A stretch of DNA of 42,262 bases from contig VGXI01000007.1 in assembly GCA_016873475.1 (NCBI GenBank), positions 1-42,262 of the forward strand, read 5' to 3'. The stretch's first letter is position 1, and each line of letters begins with the position of its first letter. This DNA comes from a bacterium (lineage in GTDB: Bacteria > Krumholzibacteriota > Krumholzibacteriia > JACNKJ01). A program made the translations under genes and the position numbers. Below the pieces are notes generated by a model that had not been told where the DNA came from, did not search any database, and worked only from the letters and a program-made list of their open reading frames with translations. Below, piece by piece: positions 35,736 through 42,262 of this stretch.

Positions 35736-36062
35736 ATGGCCGGCATCCAGGACGTCAGCAGCCAAGCCTTCGACGCCGTCATTCGCGATTCGCAAGTGCC
35801 TGTCCTGGTTGATTTTTGGGCCGATTGGTGCGCTCCCTGCAAGGCCATGGAGCCGATGCTCGAGGAGATGAACCAGCTCCTCGGCGGCCGCGTCCGCTTC
35901 GTCAAGGTGAACGTGGACGAGGCCAGGCAGATCGCCATTCGGTACCAAATCCAGAGCGTGCCGACGCTGCTGGTCTTCCAGGCCGGGCGGCCGGTGGACA
36001 CCATCACCGGGGTGCCGCCGCGCTTCACCCTGCGGGATCGCATTGAAAAACATGTGTTGTAG
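35736..36062 (+). CDS. Thioredoxin
   Basis: The 108-residue cytoplasmic thiol-disulfide reductase has the active site WCAPCK (Cys32 and Cys35) after VLVDFWAD, and the cis-Pro in QSVPTLLVFQAG. Length and layout are those of a standard TrxA. Pro replaces Gly between the Cys residues (CAPC rather than CGPC), a common variant. The ATG at 35736 is chosen because GAGG lies 8 bases upstream and the fold begins at once; the longer open frame upstream is non-coding spacer. A strong hairpin follows at 36113. Divergent from the Bat operon, it may share redox-stress control with it. Confidence 0.92.
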   Translation: MAGIQDVSSQAFDAVIRDSQVPVLVDFWADWCAPCKAMEPMLEEMNQLLGGRVRFVKVNVDEARQIAIRYQIQSVPTLLVFQAGRPVDTITGVPPRFTLRDRIEKHVL

Positions 36063-36112
36063 GTGACGAACACAGCTAAGCCCTTGTGATAGTAATAGGA
36101 AAGCGGAAGGGA

Positions 36113-36138
36113 CGGGCGGCCTCGCAAGGGGCCGCCCG
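36113..36138 (+). terminator. Rho-independent-type hairpin after thioredoxin
   Basis: cgggcggcc (36113-36121) pairs perfectly with ggccgcccg (36130-36138) around an 8-base loop. A pyrimidine-rich stretch (ctctcgtt) follows. It lies 50 bases after the thioredoxin stop. Confidence 0.6.
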
Positions 36139-36149
36139 CTCTCGTTGGC

Positions 36150-36178
36150 TTGCGCCCCCTCCGGCCCGGGTGCTAGCC
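36150..36178 (+). promoter_or_regulatory. Possible promoter of the ABC exporter
   Basis: TTGCGC (36150-36155), a 17-base spacer and CTAGCC (36173-36178) lie 46 bases before the ATG at 36224. It is only a partial match to consensus. Confidence 0.3.
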
Positions 36179-36223
36179 TGCCCGCCAGTGGGCGCCGCGC
36201 CGCGCCCCGACCGGGAAAGGGCC

Positions 36224-38122
36224 ATGATTCGCATCTACTTACGGCTCCTCGGCTACCTGCGGCCCTACTGGCGACGGGCCCTGCTGGCCTTCGCCGCCAT
36301 CCTCTCCTACGCGGTCCTCAGTGGCGCTTCCCTGACCCTGCTGGTGCCCTTCCTGGACAACCTCTTCCAGGCGGGGCGGCCGGCCCCGGGGATCGAGCTG
36401 CCAGCGGCGCCGATCGGCGAGCCGCCGGGCATCGCCGAGGGGATGGGCGAGGCCCTCGCCCGCCAGCTCCCCGCCCTGGACGGCGCCCGGGGCTGGGTCG
36501 AGGAGCGCCTGGCGGCCGGCCGGGCCTGGCTGGACCGCGGGGATCCCTTCGCGCGGCTGCGCCGGGTGGTGGCGCTGATCGTCCTCGTCTTCCTGCTCAA
36601 GAACCTCTTCGGCTACCTGGATCCCTACCTGGTCAACTGGCTCGAGCAGCGCTGCCTCTTCGACCTGCGCCAGGACCTCTGCCGCGCGCTCCAGCAGCAA
36701 CCCCTCGGCTGGCTCGGCCGCCAGAAGACCGGCGAGCTGATCAGCCGGGTGGTGAACGACGTCAACATGCTGCGCGGGGCGATCATCGGCGCGACCGCCA
36801 CGCTCCTGCGCGAGGGCCTCCTGCTCGTCATCTTTCTCGGCTTCCTGCTCGGGCTCAACTGGCGGCTGGCCCTGGCGGCGCTACTGGTCGTGCCGCTCAA
36901 CGCCTGGCTGATGCGCCGCCTCGGCAAGCTGCTCCAGCGCGACAGCACGCGCATCCAGGTGCGCATGGGCGACATGGCCGGCCACCTGCAGGAGACCCTG
37001 GCCGGCGCGCGCGTCGTCAAGGCCTTCGGGCGCGAGGAGGCGGAGATCGCGCGCTTCCGCCGCTTCAACTGGGACTACTTCCGCAGCTACGTGCGCCTGC
37101 GGGCGCTGGGCGCCCTCAACGCGCCGCTCAGCGAGATGCTCAGCACCCTTGCCGTGGTCTTCATCGTCGCCTACGGAGGCCACCACGTGCTGGCCGGCCG
37201 CATGGGCGCGAGCCAGCTCATCCTCTTCCTGGTGGCGGCGATCTCGCTCGTCGGCCCGCTGCGCAAGGTCTCCGAGCTGAACCAGATGCTCCAGGACGGC
37301 TACACCGCCGGTCGCCGCGTCTTCGGGCTCCTCGACGAGGAGGGCGAAACGGCACTGCTTGCGGGCGGCAGCGAGCCCGGCCCCCTGGGCGAGGCGATCC
37401 GCTTCGCGGGCGTGGGCTTCGCCTACGAGCCTGGCCGCCCGGTGCTGACGGGCATCGACCTCGAGCTGCGCCGGGGCGAGGTGGTGGCCCTGGTCGGTCC
37501 CAGCGGCAGCGGCAAGAGCACGCTGGCCGATCTGCTCGCCCGCTTCCGGGAGCCGAGCGAGGGCGCGATCACGATGGACGGCCGCGCGCTCAGCGACTTC
37601 AGCCTGCGCGCCTGGCGGGCCAAGCTCGGCATCGTCACGCAGGACGTGCTGCTGTTCAACGACAGCATCCGCGCCAACATCGCCTATGGGCGCCCGGAGG
37701 CGAGCCAGGTCGAGATCGAGGCCGCCGCGCGCGCCGCCCGCGCGCACGAGTTCATCCTGGCGACCGCGCGGGGCTACGACACGGCGATCGGCGAGCGGGG
37801 CCTCTCGCTCTCGGGCGGCGAGCGGCAGCGCCTGGCCATCGCGCGGGCCATCCTGCGCGACCCGGAGATCCTCATCTTCGACGAGGCGACGAGCGCGCTC
37901 GACAGCGAGAGCGAGCGCCTCGTGCAGGAGGCGATCGAGCGGCTGATGCGCGGGCGTACGACCCTGGTCATCGCCCATCGGCTCTCGACGGTGCAGGGGG
38001 CGCAGCGGATCGTCACCCTGGCCGAGGGGCGCATCGTCGAGCAGGGGCGACACGAGGAGCTGCTCGCGGCGGGGGGGCTGTACAAGCAGCTCTATGAGCT
38101 GCAGTTCGCCAGCGGCAGCTAG
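36224..38122 (+). CDS. MsbA-like ABC exporter (fused permease and ATPase)
   Basis: The 632-residue half-transporter is expected to work as a homodimer. The N-terminal part has six membrane helices. The loop between the first two is enlarged by about 75 residues (Pro/Gly- and Ala-rich, then helical). The ATPase domain (~390-632) has Walker A GPSGSGKST, the Q-loop in LGIVTQDVLLFNDSI, the signature LSGGERQR, Walker B ILIFDEATSALD and the switch His in VIAHRLST. All catalytic residues are intact. Lipid A-core flippase MsbA is the closest well-known relative; lipid or drug export is likely, but the substrate is not certain. AAAGG precedes the ATG, and a perfect hairpin follows the stop. Confidence 0.85.
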   Translation: MIRIYLRLLGYLRPYWRRALLAFAAILSYAVLSGASLTLLVPFLDNLFQAGRPAPGIELPAAPIGEPPGIAEGMGEALARQLPALDGARGWVEERLAAGRAWLDRGDPFARLRRVVALIVLVFLLKNLFGYLDPYLVNWLEQRCLFDLRQDLCRALQQQPLGWLGRQKTGELISRVVNDVNMLRGAIIGATATLLREGLLLVIFLGFLLGLNWRLALAALLVVPLNAWLMRRLGKLLQRDSTRIQVRMGDMAGHLQETLAGARVVKAFGREEAEIARFRRFNWDYFRSYVRLRALGALNAPLSEMLSTLAVVFIVAYGGHHVLAGRMGASQLILFLVAAISLVGPLRKVSELNQMLQDGYTAGRRVFGLLDEEGETALLAGGSEPGPLGEAIRFAGVGFAYEPGRPVLTGIDLELRRGEVVALVGPSGSGKSTLADLLARFREPSEGAITMDGRALSDFSLRAWRAKLGIVTQDVLLFNDSIRANIAYGRPEASQVEIEAAARAARAHEFILATARGYDTAIGERGLSLSGGERQRLAIARAILRDPEILIFDEATSALDSESERLVQEAIERLMRGRTTLVIAHRLSTVQGAQRIVTLAEGRIVEQGRHEELLAAGGLYKQLYELQFASGS

Positions 38123-38123
38123 G

Positions 38124-38145
38124 CCGGGCGCCGCGCGGCGCCCGG
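38124..38145 (+). terminator. Terminator hairpin after the ABC exporter
   Basis: ccgggcgcc (38124-38132) pairs perfectly with ggcgcccgg (38137-38145) around gcgc, one base after the stop codon. There is no T-tract. Confidence 0.5.
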
Positions 38146-38153
38146 TCGCGGGG

Positions 38154-38182
38154 GTGACAAGCGGGGTCGCCGGGACTATTTT
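38154..38182 (+). promoter_or_regulatory. Promoter of the PLP enzyme / NifU-like unit
   Basis: GTGACA (38154-38159), a 17-base spacer and TATTTT (38177-38182) lie 51 bases before the ATG. It immediately follows the upstream terminator. Confidence 0.5.
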
Positions 38183-38233
38183 GAAGGCGCGTTCCCAGGC
38201 AGCTCCCTGCGGGAGCGCAGCGAGGAGAGCCCG

Positions 38234-39442
38234 ATGAGCAAGCGGCAGCACAAGCCCGACACCCTCTGCGTCCACGCGGGCGTCGGCCGCGATGCGCACG
38301 GCGCGATCGTGCCGCCGATCTACCAGACCTCGACCTTCCGTTTCGAGAGCGTCGAGCAGGGCGCCGCGCTCTTCGCCGGCGGCGCCGATCGCGGCGAGGG
38401 CTACATCTACACGCGGCTCGGCAACCCGACCGTGCGCGGACTCGAGCGCGCGCTCGCCGAACTCGAGGGCGGCCACGACGGCCTCGCCTGCGCGAGCGGC
38501 ATGGCCGCCATCCACACGACCTTCGCGGCCTTCCTCAAGGCCGGCGATCACGTCGTCTGCAGCGAGTCGATCTACGGGCCGGTGACCAGCCTGCTCGGCG
38601 GGCTCTTTGCGCGCCTGGGCGTCGTGACCCAGTTCGTCGACAGCAGCGACCTGGCGGCGCTGAAGACCGCGATCCGGCCGGGGACGGCGATCGTGCACAT
38701 CGAAACCCCGGCCAACCCGACGCTCTCGGTGACGGACATCGCCGCCGCCGCCGCGCTGGCCCATGCGGCGGGCGCGCGCCTGACCGTGGACAACACCTTC
38801 CTGACGCCGCTCCTGCAGCAGCCGCTCGCGCTCGGCGCGGACGTCGTCATGCACAGCCTGACGAAATTCCTCAACGGCCATGCGGACGTGGTGGGCGGCA
38901 TCATCGTCCCCAAGACCGAGGCCGATTGGAAGCTGCTGCGGCAGACGCTCAACCTGGCCGGCGGTACGCTGCCGCCGCATGACGCCTTCCTCGTCCACCG
39001 CGGGCTCAAGACGCTCGCCCTGCGCATGGCTCGCCACTGCGAGAGCGCGCAGCGGATCGCCGAGTTCCTCGCCCGGCACCCGGCCGTGGACTGGGTGCGC
39101 TTCCCGGGGCTGCCGGCCGATCCGGGCTATGCGCTCAGCCGCCAGCAGGCCAGCGGGCCCGGCGGTATGATCAGTTTCGAACTGAAGGGCGGACTCGCGG
39201 CGGGCCGCGCGCTGATGGAGGGCGTCCAGCTCGCGGCGCTGGCCGTGAGCCTGGGCGGCGTCGAGACGCTCATCCAGCACCCGGCGAGCATGACCCACGC
39301 GAGCATGCGAGCCGAGCTGCGACGACAGGCCGGCATCACGGACGGTCTGGTCCGCCTGAGCGTGGGCATCGAAGACGCGAGCGAGATCCAGGCCGACCTG
39401 GAGCAGGCCCTGGCCAAACTGCCGATGGCGACGCGCGCGTAG
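38234..39442 (+). CDS. Cys/Met metabolism PLP enzyme (cystathionine gamma-synthase / methionine gamma-lyase family)
   Basis: The 402-residue PLP enzyme is fold-type I. YIYTRLGNPTVRGLERALAE is the family's N-terminal block. The cofactor Lys is Lys211 in MHSLTKFLNGH, and VDNTFLTPLLQQPLALGAD precedes it. SVGIEDASEIQADLEQAL is the usual C-terminal end. The family includes cystathionine gamma-synthase, O-acetylhomoserine sulfhydrylase, cystathionine beta/gamma-lyase and methionine gamma-lyase, and sequence alone does not separate them here. It either makes homocysteine, which could feed the methyltransferase operon at 14077-17822, or breaks down sulfur amino acids. GAGGAG precedes the ATG. The NifU-like gene follows after 47 bases. 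Confidence 0.85.
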   Translation: MSKRQHKPDTLCVHAGVGRDAHGAIVPPIYQTSTFRFESVEQGAALFAGGADRGEGYIYTRLGNPTVRGLERALAELEGGHDGLACASGMAAIHTTFAAFLKAGDHVVCSESIYGPVTSLLGGLFARLGVVTQFVDSSDLAALKTAIRPGTAIVHIETPANPTLSVTDIAAAAALAHAAGARLTVDNTFLTPLLQQPLALGADVVMHSLTKFLNGHADVVGGIIVPKTEADWKLLRQTLNLAGGTLPPHDAFLVHRGLKTLALRMARHCESAQRIAEFLARHPAVDWVRFPGLPADPGYALSRQQASGPGGMISFELKGGLAAGRALMEGVQLAALAVSLGGVETLIQHPASMTHASMRAELRRQAGITDGLVRLSVGIEDASEIQADLEQALAKLPMATRA

Positions 39443-39454
39443 CGCGACAGCAAA

Positions 39455-39471
39455 CGGGCCGGTCCTTCCGG
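39455..39471 (+). other. Small hairpin between the PLP enzyme and NifU-like genes
   Basis: ggccgg (39455-39460) pairs with ccggcc (39466-39471) around tcctt, just ahead of the ribosome binding site of the next gene. It could tune expression of the second gene. No T-tract. Confidence 0.25.
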
Positions 39472-39489
39472 CCGAGAAACGAGGATGCG

Positions 39490-39729
39490 ATGGCGGAAGC
39501 GACACTGAGCGAGCGCGTCGAAGCGGCCCTGGATCTGATCCGGCCGGCGCTGATCATGGATGGCGGCAACGTGGACCTCGTCGACGTCACCGAGGACGGC
39601 GTCGTGCTCGTCCGTCTCGTCGGCGCCTGCCACGGTTGCCCGGCCAGCACGATGACCCTGCGCGCCGGCATCGAGGCCACGCTCAAGCAGGAGATCCCCG
39701 AGGTCACCCGCGTCGAGAGCGTCTTCTAG
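39490..39729 (+). CDS. NifU C-terminal domain Fe-S scaffold protein
   Basis: The 79-residue protein consists only of the NifU C-terminal (Nfu) domain. It binds an Fe-S cluster between two subunits and passes it to target enzymes. The ligands are Cys47 and Cys50 in ACHGCPAS. The start (ERVEAALDLIRPALIMDGGNVDL split around residue 8) and the end (IPEVTRVESV) match the family over its full length. ATG with ACGAGGA upstream. It probably shares a transcript with the PLP enzyme, and the two stop 14 bases short of a convergent minus-strand gene. Confidence 0.9.
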   Translation: MAEATLSERVEAALDLIRPALIMDGGNVDLVDVTEDGVVLVRLVGACHGCPASTMTLRAGIEATLKQEIPEVTRVESVF

Positions 39730-39743
39730 CGCTCGTCTGCCTC

Positions 39744-41516
39744 CTACTTCATGAGCGCGACCTTCGTGCTGGCCGCCCGGCCCAGCGCCTCGATCCGGCA
39801 CAGGTAGATGCCCGACGCCGTCTGCGCGCCGCGATCGTCCCTGCCGTCCCAGATCACCGAACCAGCCCCCGCATCGACGATCCTGTCGACGAGCGCCCGC
39901 ACCCGCTCGCCGCGCAGGTTGTAGATGGCAATCGCGAGCGCGCCCGGCGCCGGCATCGCGTAGACGATCCGCGGGCCCGGATTGCTGGGATTCGGGTAGC
40001 AGCGCACCCAGAACTCGCCGTCCGCCGCGCTCGGCACGGCGGTCCCCGGCAGCCGCGCCGGGAAGACCGTGTGCCGCGCGGCGCCGCTGGCCTCATGGGC
40101 GTGCAGCCGGCGCAGCTGCTGTGAGAGGGGATCGCCAGGCATCACTTCCTCGACGCCCGGTACGAAGGACCCGTCCGAGAAAGCGAGGGCGCCCAGAGCC
40201 GGGTTCATCGCGTGGACCCAATGTCCATCGGGCGCGGTGAACAGCAGCGGCGGCAGGCCGGCCTCCAGCTCCACCTGGTGCTGGTCGCTCACGCGCGTGA
40301 AGACGAAGCGCGGCTGCACGAAGAAGGTCGAACTGAAGGTGCCTCCGTTCGGATGGGTCTTCGTCGCTCCGAGTGTGCCCGTCGAGGGGTGACTGACTGA
40401 CAGGTCCACCTGCACGTTCCAGGACTCCGGCTGGGTACCGCCGTTGTAGGTCACGGTGATCGGCTCGCAGGAGACCAAGTTCAGCGCGAGGATCTCGATC
40501 GGGATCTCCACGTGCGACCCGGGTGGCGCCCAGGGATCCAGGAAGCCGCCGTGGCGCTGGACCACGGTGGAGGCGTCGCCCAGAACCGGGGGCGCGAGCG
40601 GCTCGCCGGCGAAGCACACGGTGCCGAAGAAGGGATCCGATCCGGGACCGAAGAAGCCCCCGGGCAGCGGTGGGATGCTGCCGGAGCCGAACGCCACGAA
40701 GGTGCCATCCGGCTCGGTGCCGGGAACCGTCGCGACGGGATCGGCCGCCGGCAGCACCGGCGAGGCGAGGCCCGCGAGGTCGACGGTGAGGCCGGTGTCG
40801 CTCAGCGACTGCGCGAGCCCCGCCGCGTCGAGCCCCTCGATGACGAGCGCCGTGCCGTCGTGGGGAACCGCGCCGAGCAGCGCCAGGTCCGCGGCGGTCG
40901 CAAAGCGCACCGTGGCACCCTGGGCCAGGAGCTGCATGAAGACCTGCTGCTCGACGACCTGGGCGGGCATGCCGGGGGCGGTGGGCACCATGACGGCATG
41001 ACCGCCCGCGTTGAGCGCGAAGCGACCGGGTGCCCCGCTGGCGCTCAGGCCGCTGGCCATGCCGCTCAGGGAGCAGAAGCCCAGCTCGTCGGTGGGCGTC
41101 ACGGCGGACAGCGTGGCGTCGGGCTCGTTGGTCTCGTCACCGAAGATGCTCATCGACGAGACGCGCCAGCCCTTCTTGCCGGTGGCCCAGACCTCTCGGC
41201 CTTCGCCGCTGAGTTCGATCTTGCCCTCGAACTCGGACGGCAGGCCGGTGCGGAAGAGCTCGGCCTTGAGTTCGGCGGTCCAGTCGGGCGGACCGGTGAT
41301 CTGCAGCTCGATGATGGCGGTTTCGGTGACCTGGGTGCCATCGGGCAGGGTGGGCCGCGCGATCGTGATCGACAGCTTCACCCAGCCGCCCTTGGCCGGC
41401 GGCCCGCAACCGACGCCCATCTCGCCGTCGGCCCGGGCCGGCGAAGCGAAGGCCGCCCAGGCCAGCAGGAGGAACACGGAGGCAGTGAGCGATCGGAATC
41501 GTCGGGGGAGTTTCAT
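39744..41516 (-). CDS. Secreted protein of unknown function with FlgD-like C-terminal tail
   Basis: The 590-residue exported protein has a clear signal peptide (residues 1-29; TASVFLLLAWAAFASPARA). I do not recognise a domain in the body. It is beta-rich, contains a few Cys, a Gly/Pro-rich middle (SIPPLPGGFFGPGSDP), and a beta-sandwich-like part with HVEIPIEILALNLVSC. The last 85 residues form a FlgD-like Ig domain: YPNPSNPGPRIVYAMP, IYNLRGERVRALVD and SGIYLCRIEALG, ending in KVALMK. This matches the C-terminal domain of the beta-helix protein at 22553 and implies the same export or sorting route. The ATG has GGAGG 7 bases upstream. No neighbour suggests a role. Confidence 0.75.
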   Translation of the reverse strand: MKLPRRFRSLTASVFLLLAWAAFASPARADGEMGVGCGPPAKGGWVKLSITIARPTLPDGTQVTETAIIELQITGPPDWTAELKAELFRTGLPSEFEGKIELSGEGREVWATGKKGWRVSSMSIFGDETNEPDATLSAVTPTDELGFCSLSGMASGLSASGAPGRFALNAGGHAVMVPTAPGMPAQVVEQQVFMQLLAQGATVRFATAADLALLGAVPHDGTALVIEGLDAAGLAQSLSDTGLTVDLAGLASPVLPAADPVATVPGTEPDGTFVAFGSGSIPPLPGGFFGPGSDPFFGTVCFAGEPLAPPVLGDASTVVQRHGGFLDPWAPPGSHVEIPIEILALNLVSCEPITVTYNGGTQPESWNVQVDLSVSHPSTGTLGATKTHPNGGTFSSTFFVQPRFVFTRVSDQHQVELEAGLPPLLFTAPDGHWVHAMNPALGALAFSDGSFVPGVEEVMPGDPLSQQLRRLHAHEASGAARHTVFPARLPGTAVPSAADGEFWVRCYPNPSNPGPRIVYAMPAPGALAIAIYNLRGERVRALVDRIVDAGAGSVIWDGRDDRGAQTASGIYLCRIEALGRAASTKVALMK

Positions 41517-41803
41517 TTGAGGACCTCCATCGTCGCTGGGGCCCGAGAGGGGCCGTGAATTGAGCGCCGCGAGTACTCGGAGATCTCACAATTCTACCAT
41601 GCACCAAACGGGGCCCCCCTGGGAAATCTCCCATATTGTGCGGATTCCTACATTTCACAGGTGTGATTCGGCCGGCCTGAGAGCCGGCCCCGGCCGCGGT
41701 CCCGCGGGATCGACGCGCTCCGCCTCGCCCGGCGCCGCCAGTACACCTGTCGCCCCGGCTGGCGAAGCGCGGGGGCAGGAGGGCCGCCCCCGCGCGATCG
41801 GCG
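41517..41803. other. Spacer between secreted-protein gene and aquaporin gene
   Basis: This 287-base spacer holds a hairpin ggccggc/gccggcc (41670-41676 and 41683-41689) and a relatively AT-rich part around 41575-41665. A minus-strand TAGAAT-like -10 near 41595 has no convincing -35. I see no gene. Confidence 0.4.
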
Positions 41804-42262
41804 CTAGGTCTGTTCGCTCCCGATGAATCGGTAGACCTGAGCCCCGAGCAGCGCGCCGAGGATGGGCGCCACCCAGAACAGCCAGAGCTGGCCCAGGGCC
41901 CAGTCGCCCACGAACACGGCGACGCCCGTGCTGCGCGCGGGATTCACCGAGGTGTTCGTCACCGGGATGCTGATGAGGTGGATGAGCGTCAGGCAGAGGC
42001 CGATGGCGATGGGCGCCAGCCCCTGCGGCGCGCGCTTGTCGGTGGCGCCGAGGATGACGATGAGGAACATCATCGTCATCACGATCTCGCAGACGAGGGC
42101 CGCCAGCAGCGAGTAGCCGCCCGGGGAGTGGTCGCCGTAGCCGTTGCTCGCGAAGCCCGCGCCCACGTCGAAACCCGCCTTGCCGCTGGCGATGAGGTAG
42201 AGGATGCCGCCGGCCACGATGCCGCCCGCGACCTGGGCCACGATGTAGGCGATCAGCTTACC
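41804..42262 (-). CDS. aqpZ: Aquaporin Z, partial (5' end outside window)
   Basis: The C-terminal 152 residues of a MIP-family water channel are present; the coding frame runs off the window end. [34 protein letters not shown] and [23 protein letters not shown] closely follow the E. coli AqpZ sequence. The second NPA motif is intact, as are the selectivity-filter Thr-Ser region and the Arg after NPA. The last helix ([22 protein letters not shown]) ends normally. It forms a water pore in the inner membrane. The first NPA motif lies outside the window. Confidence 0.92.
   Translation of the reverse strand, partial: GKLIAYIVAQVAGGIVAGGILYLIASGKAGFDVGAGFASNGYGDHSPGGYSLLAALVCEIVMTMMFLIVILGATDKRAPQGLAPIAIGLCLTLIHLISIPVTNTSVNPARSTGVAVFVGDWALGQLWLFWVAPILGALLGAQVYRFIGSEQT

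Noticed and set aside
36881-39505. Long antisense open frame across the ABC exporter and PLP enzyme genes
   Set aside because: It spans two unrelated real genes and their terminator/promoter spacer, and has no recognisable domain.

Overview
The window is a 42.3 kb stretch of very GC-rich, gene-dense bacterial chromosome. I see no rRNA, tRNA, CRISPR, phage or transposase genes. Several features point to an uncultured lineage of the FCB group (Eisenbacteria- or Krumholzibacteria-like): two secreted proteins ending in FlgD-like/type IX-style C-terminal domains (PNPFNP or YPNPSNP followed by SGVYFLRL or SGIYLCRI), a full MoxR/Bat operon, TolB-propeller amidohydrolases, and codon use strongly biased to G or C at third positions. 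The taxonomic call is inference.

Layout. 1-2159: the 3' end of an M28 peptidase fused to a gamma-glutamyltranspeptidase-like domain. 2314-4547: a NatA/NatB-type ABC exporter pair. 4762-8596: an operon of two thiolase-fold proteins that lack the usual catalytic Cys and His, the second carrying two DUF35 domains, plus a small two-repeat protein. 8780-13924: a secreted TolB-propeller amidohydrolase, an MltB-type lytic transglycosylase and an RluA-type pseudouridine synthase. 14077-17822: a tight four-gene corrinoid methyltransferase operon. 17874-20010 (minus): a cyclic-nucleotide-binding protein and an MFS transporter. 20011-20607: a gene-free region with two long, related hairpin elements. 20608-22548: a membrane sensor-like protein. 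22553-26590 (minus): a giant secreted protein with three beta-helix blocks. 26663-35341 (minus): the MoxR-DUF58-BatA-BatB-BatC-BatD/E operon. 35736-39729 (plus): thioredoxin, an MsbA-like exporter, a Cys/Met-metabolism PLP enzyme and a NifU-type Fe-S protein. 39744-42262 (minus): a secreted FlgD-tailed protein and an aquaporin Z cut by the window end.

The strongest candidate for an undescribed system is 14077-17822. An MttB-family methyltransferase without pyrrolysine, a stand-alone MetH-type reactivation protein, a DxHxxG corrinoid protein and a homocysteine S-methyltransferase lie in one coupled unit. Together they look like a split methionine synthase in which the methyl-folate module is replaced by a quaternary-amine (or other methylated-substrate) demethylase. 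The proposed flow is methyl donor to Co(I)-corrinoid protein to homocysteine, with its own reactivator. Second in interest are the paired hairpins at 20060-20419, whose stems differ but whose 31-nt loops share a core with co-varying direct repeats. Third is the Bat operon, where two gene fusions each appear to keep the signal peptide of the downstream ancestor as an internal membrane segment.

Promoters of the TTGACa-17-TATaaT type are visible before several units. Two of them (2186-2232 and 8671-8717) are clearly related to each other over 47 bp.
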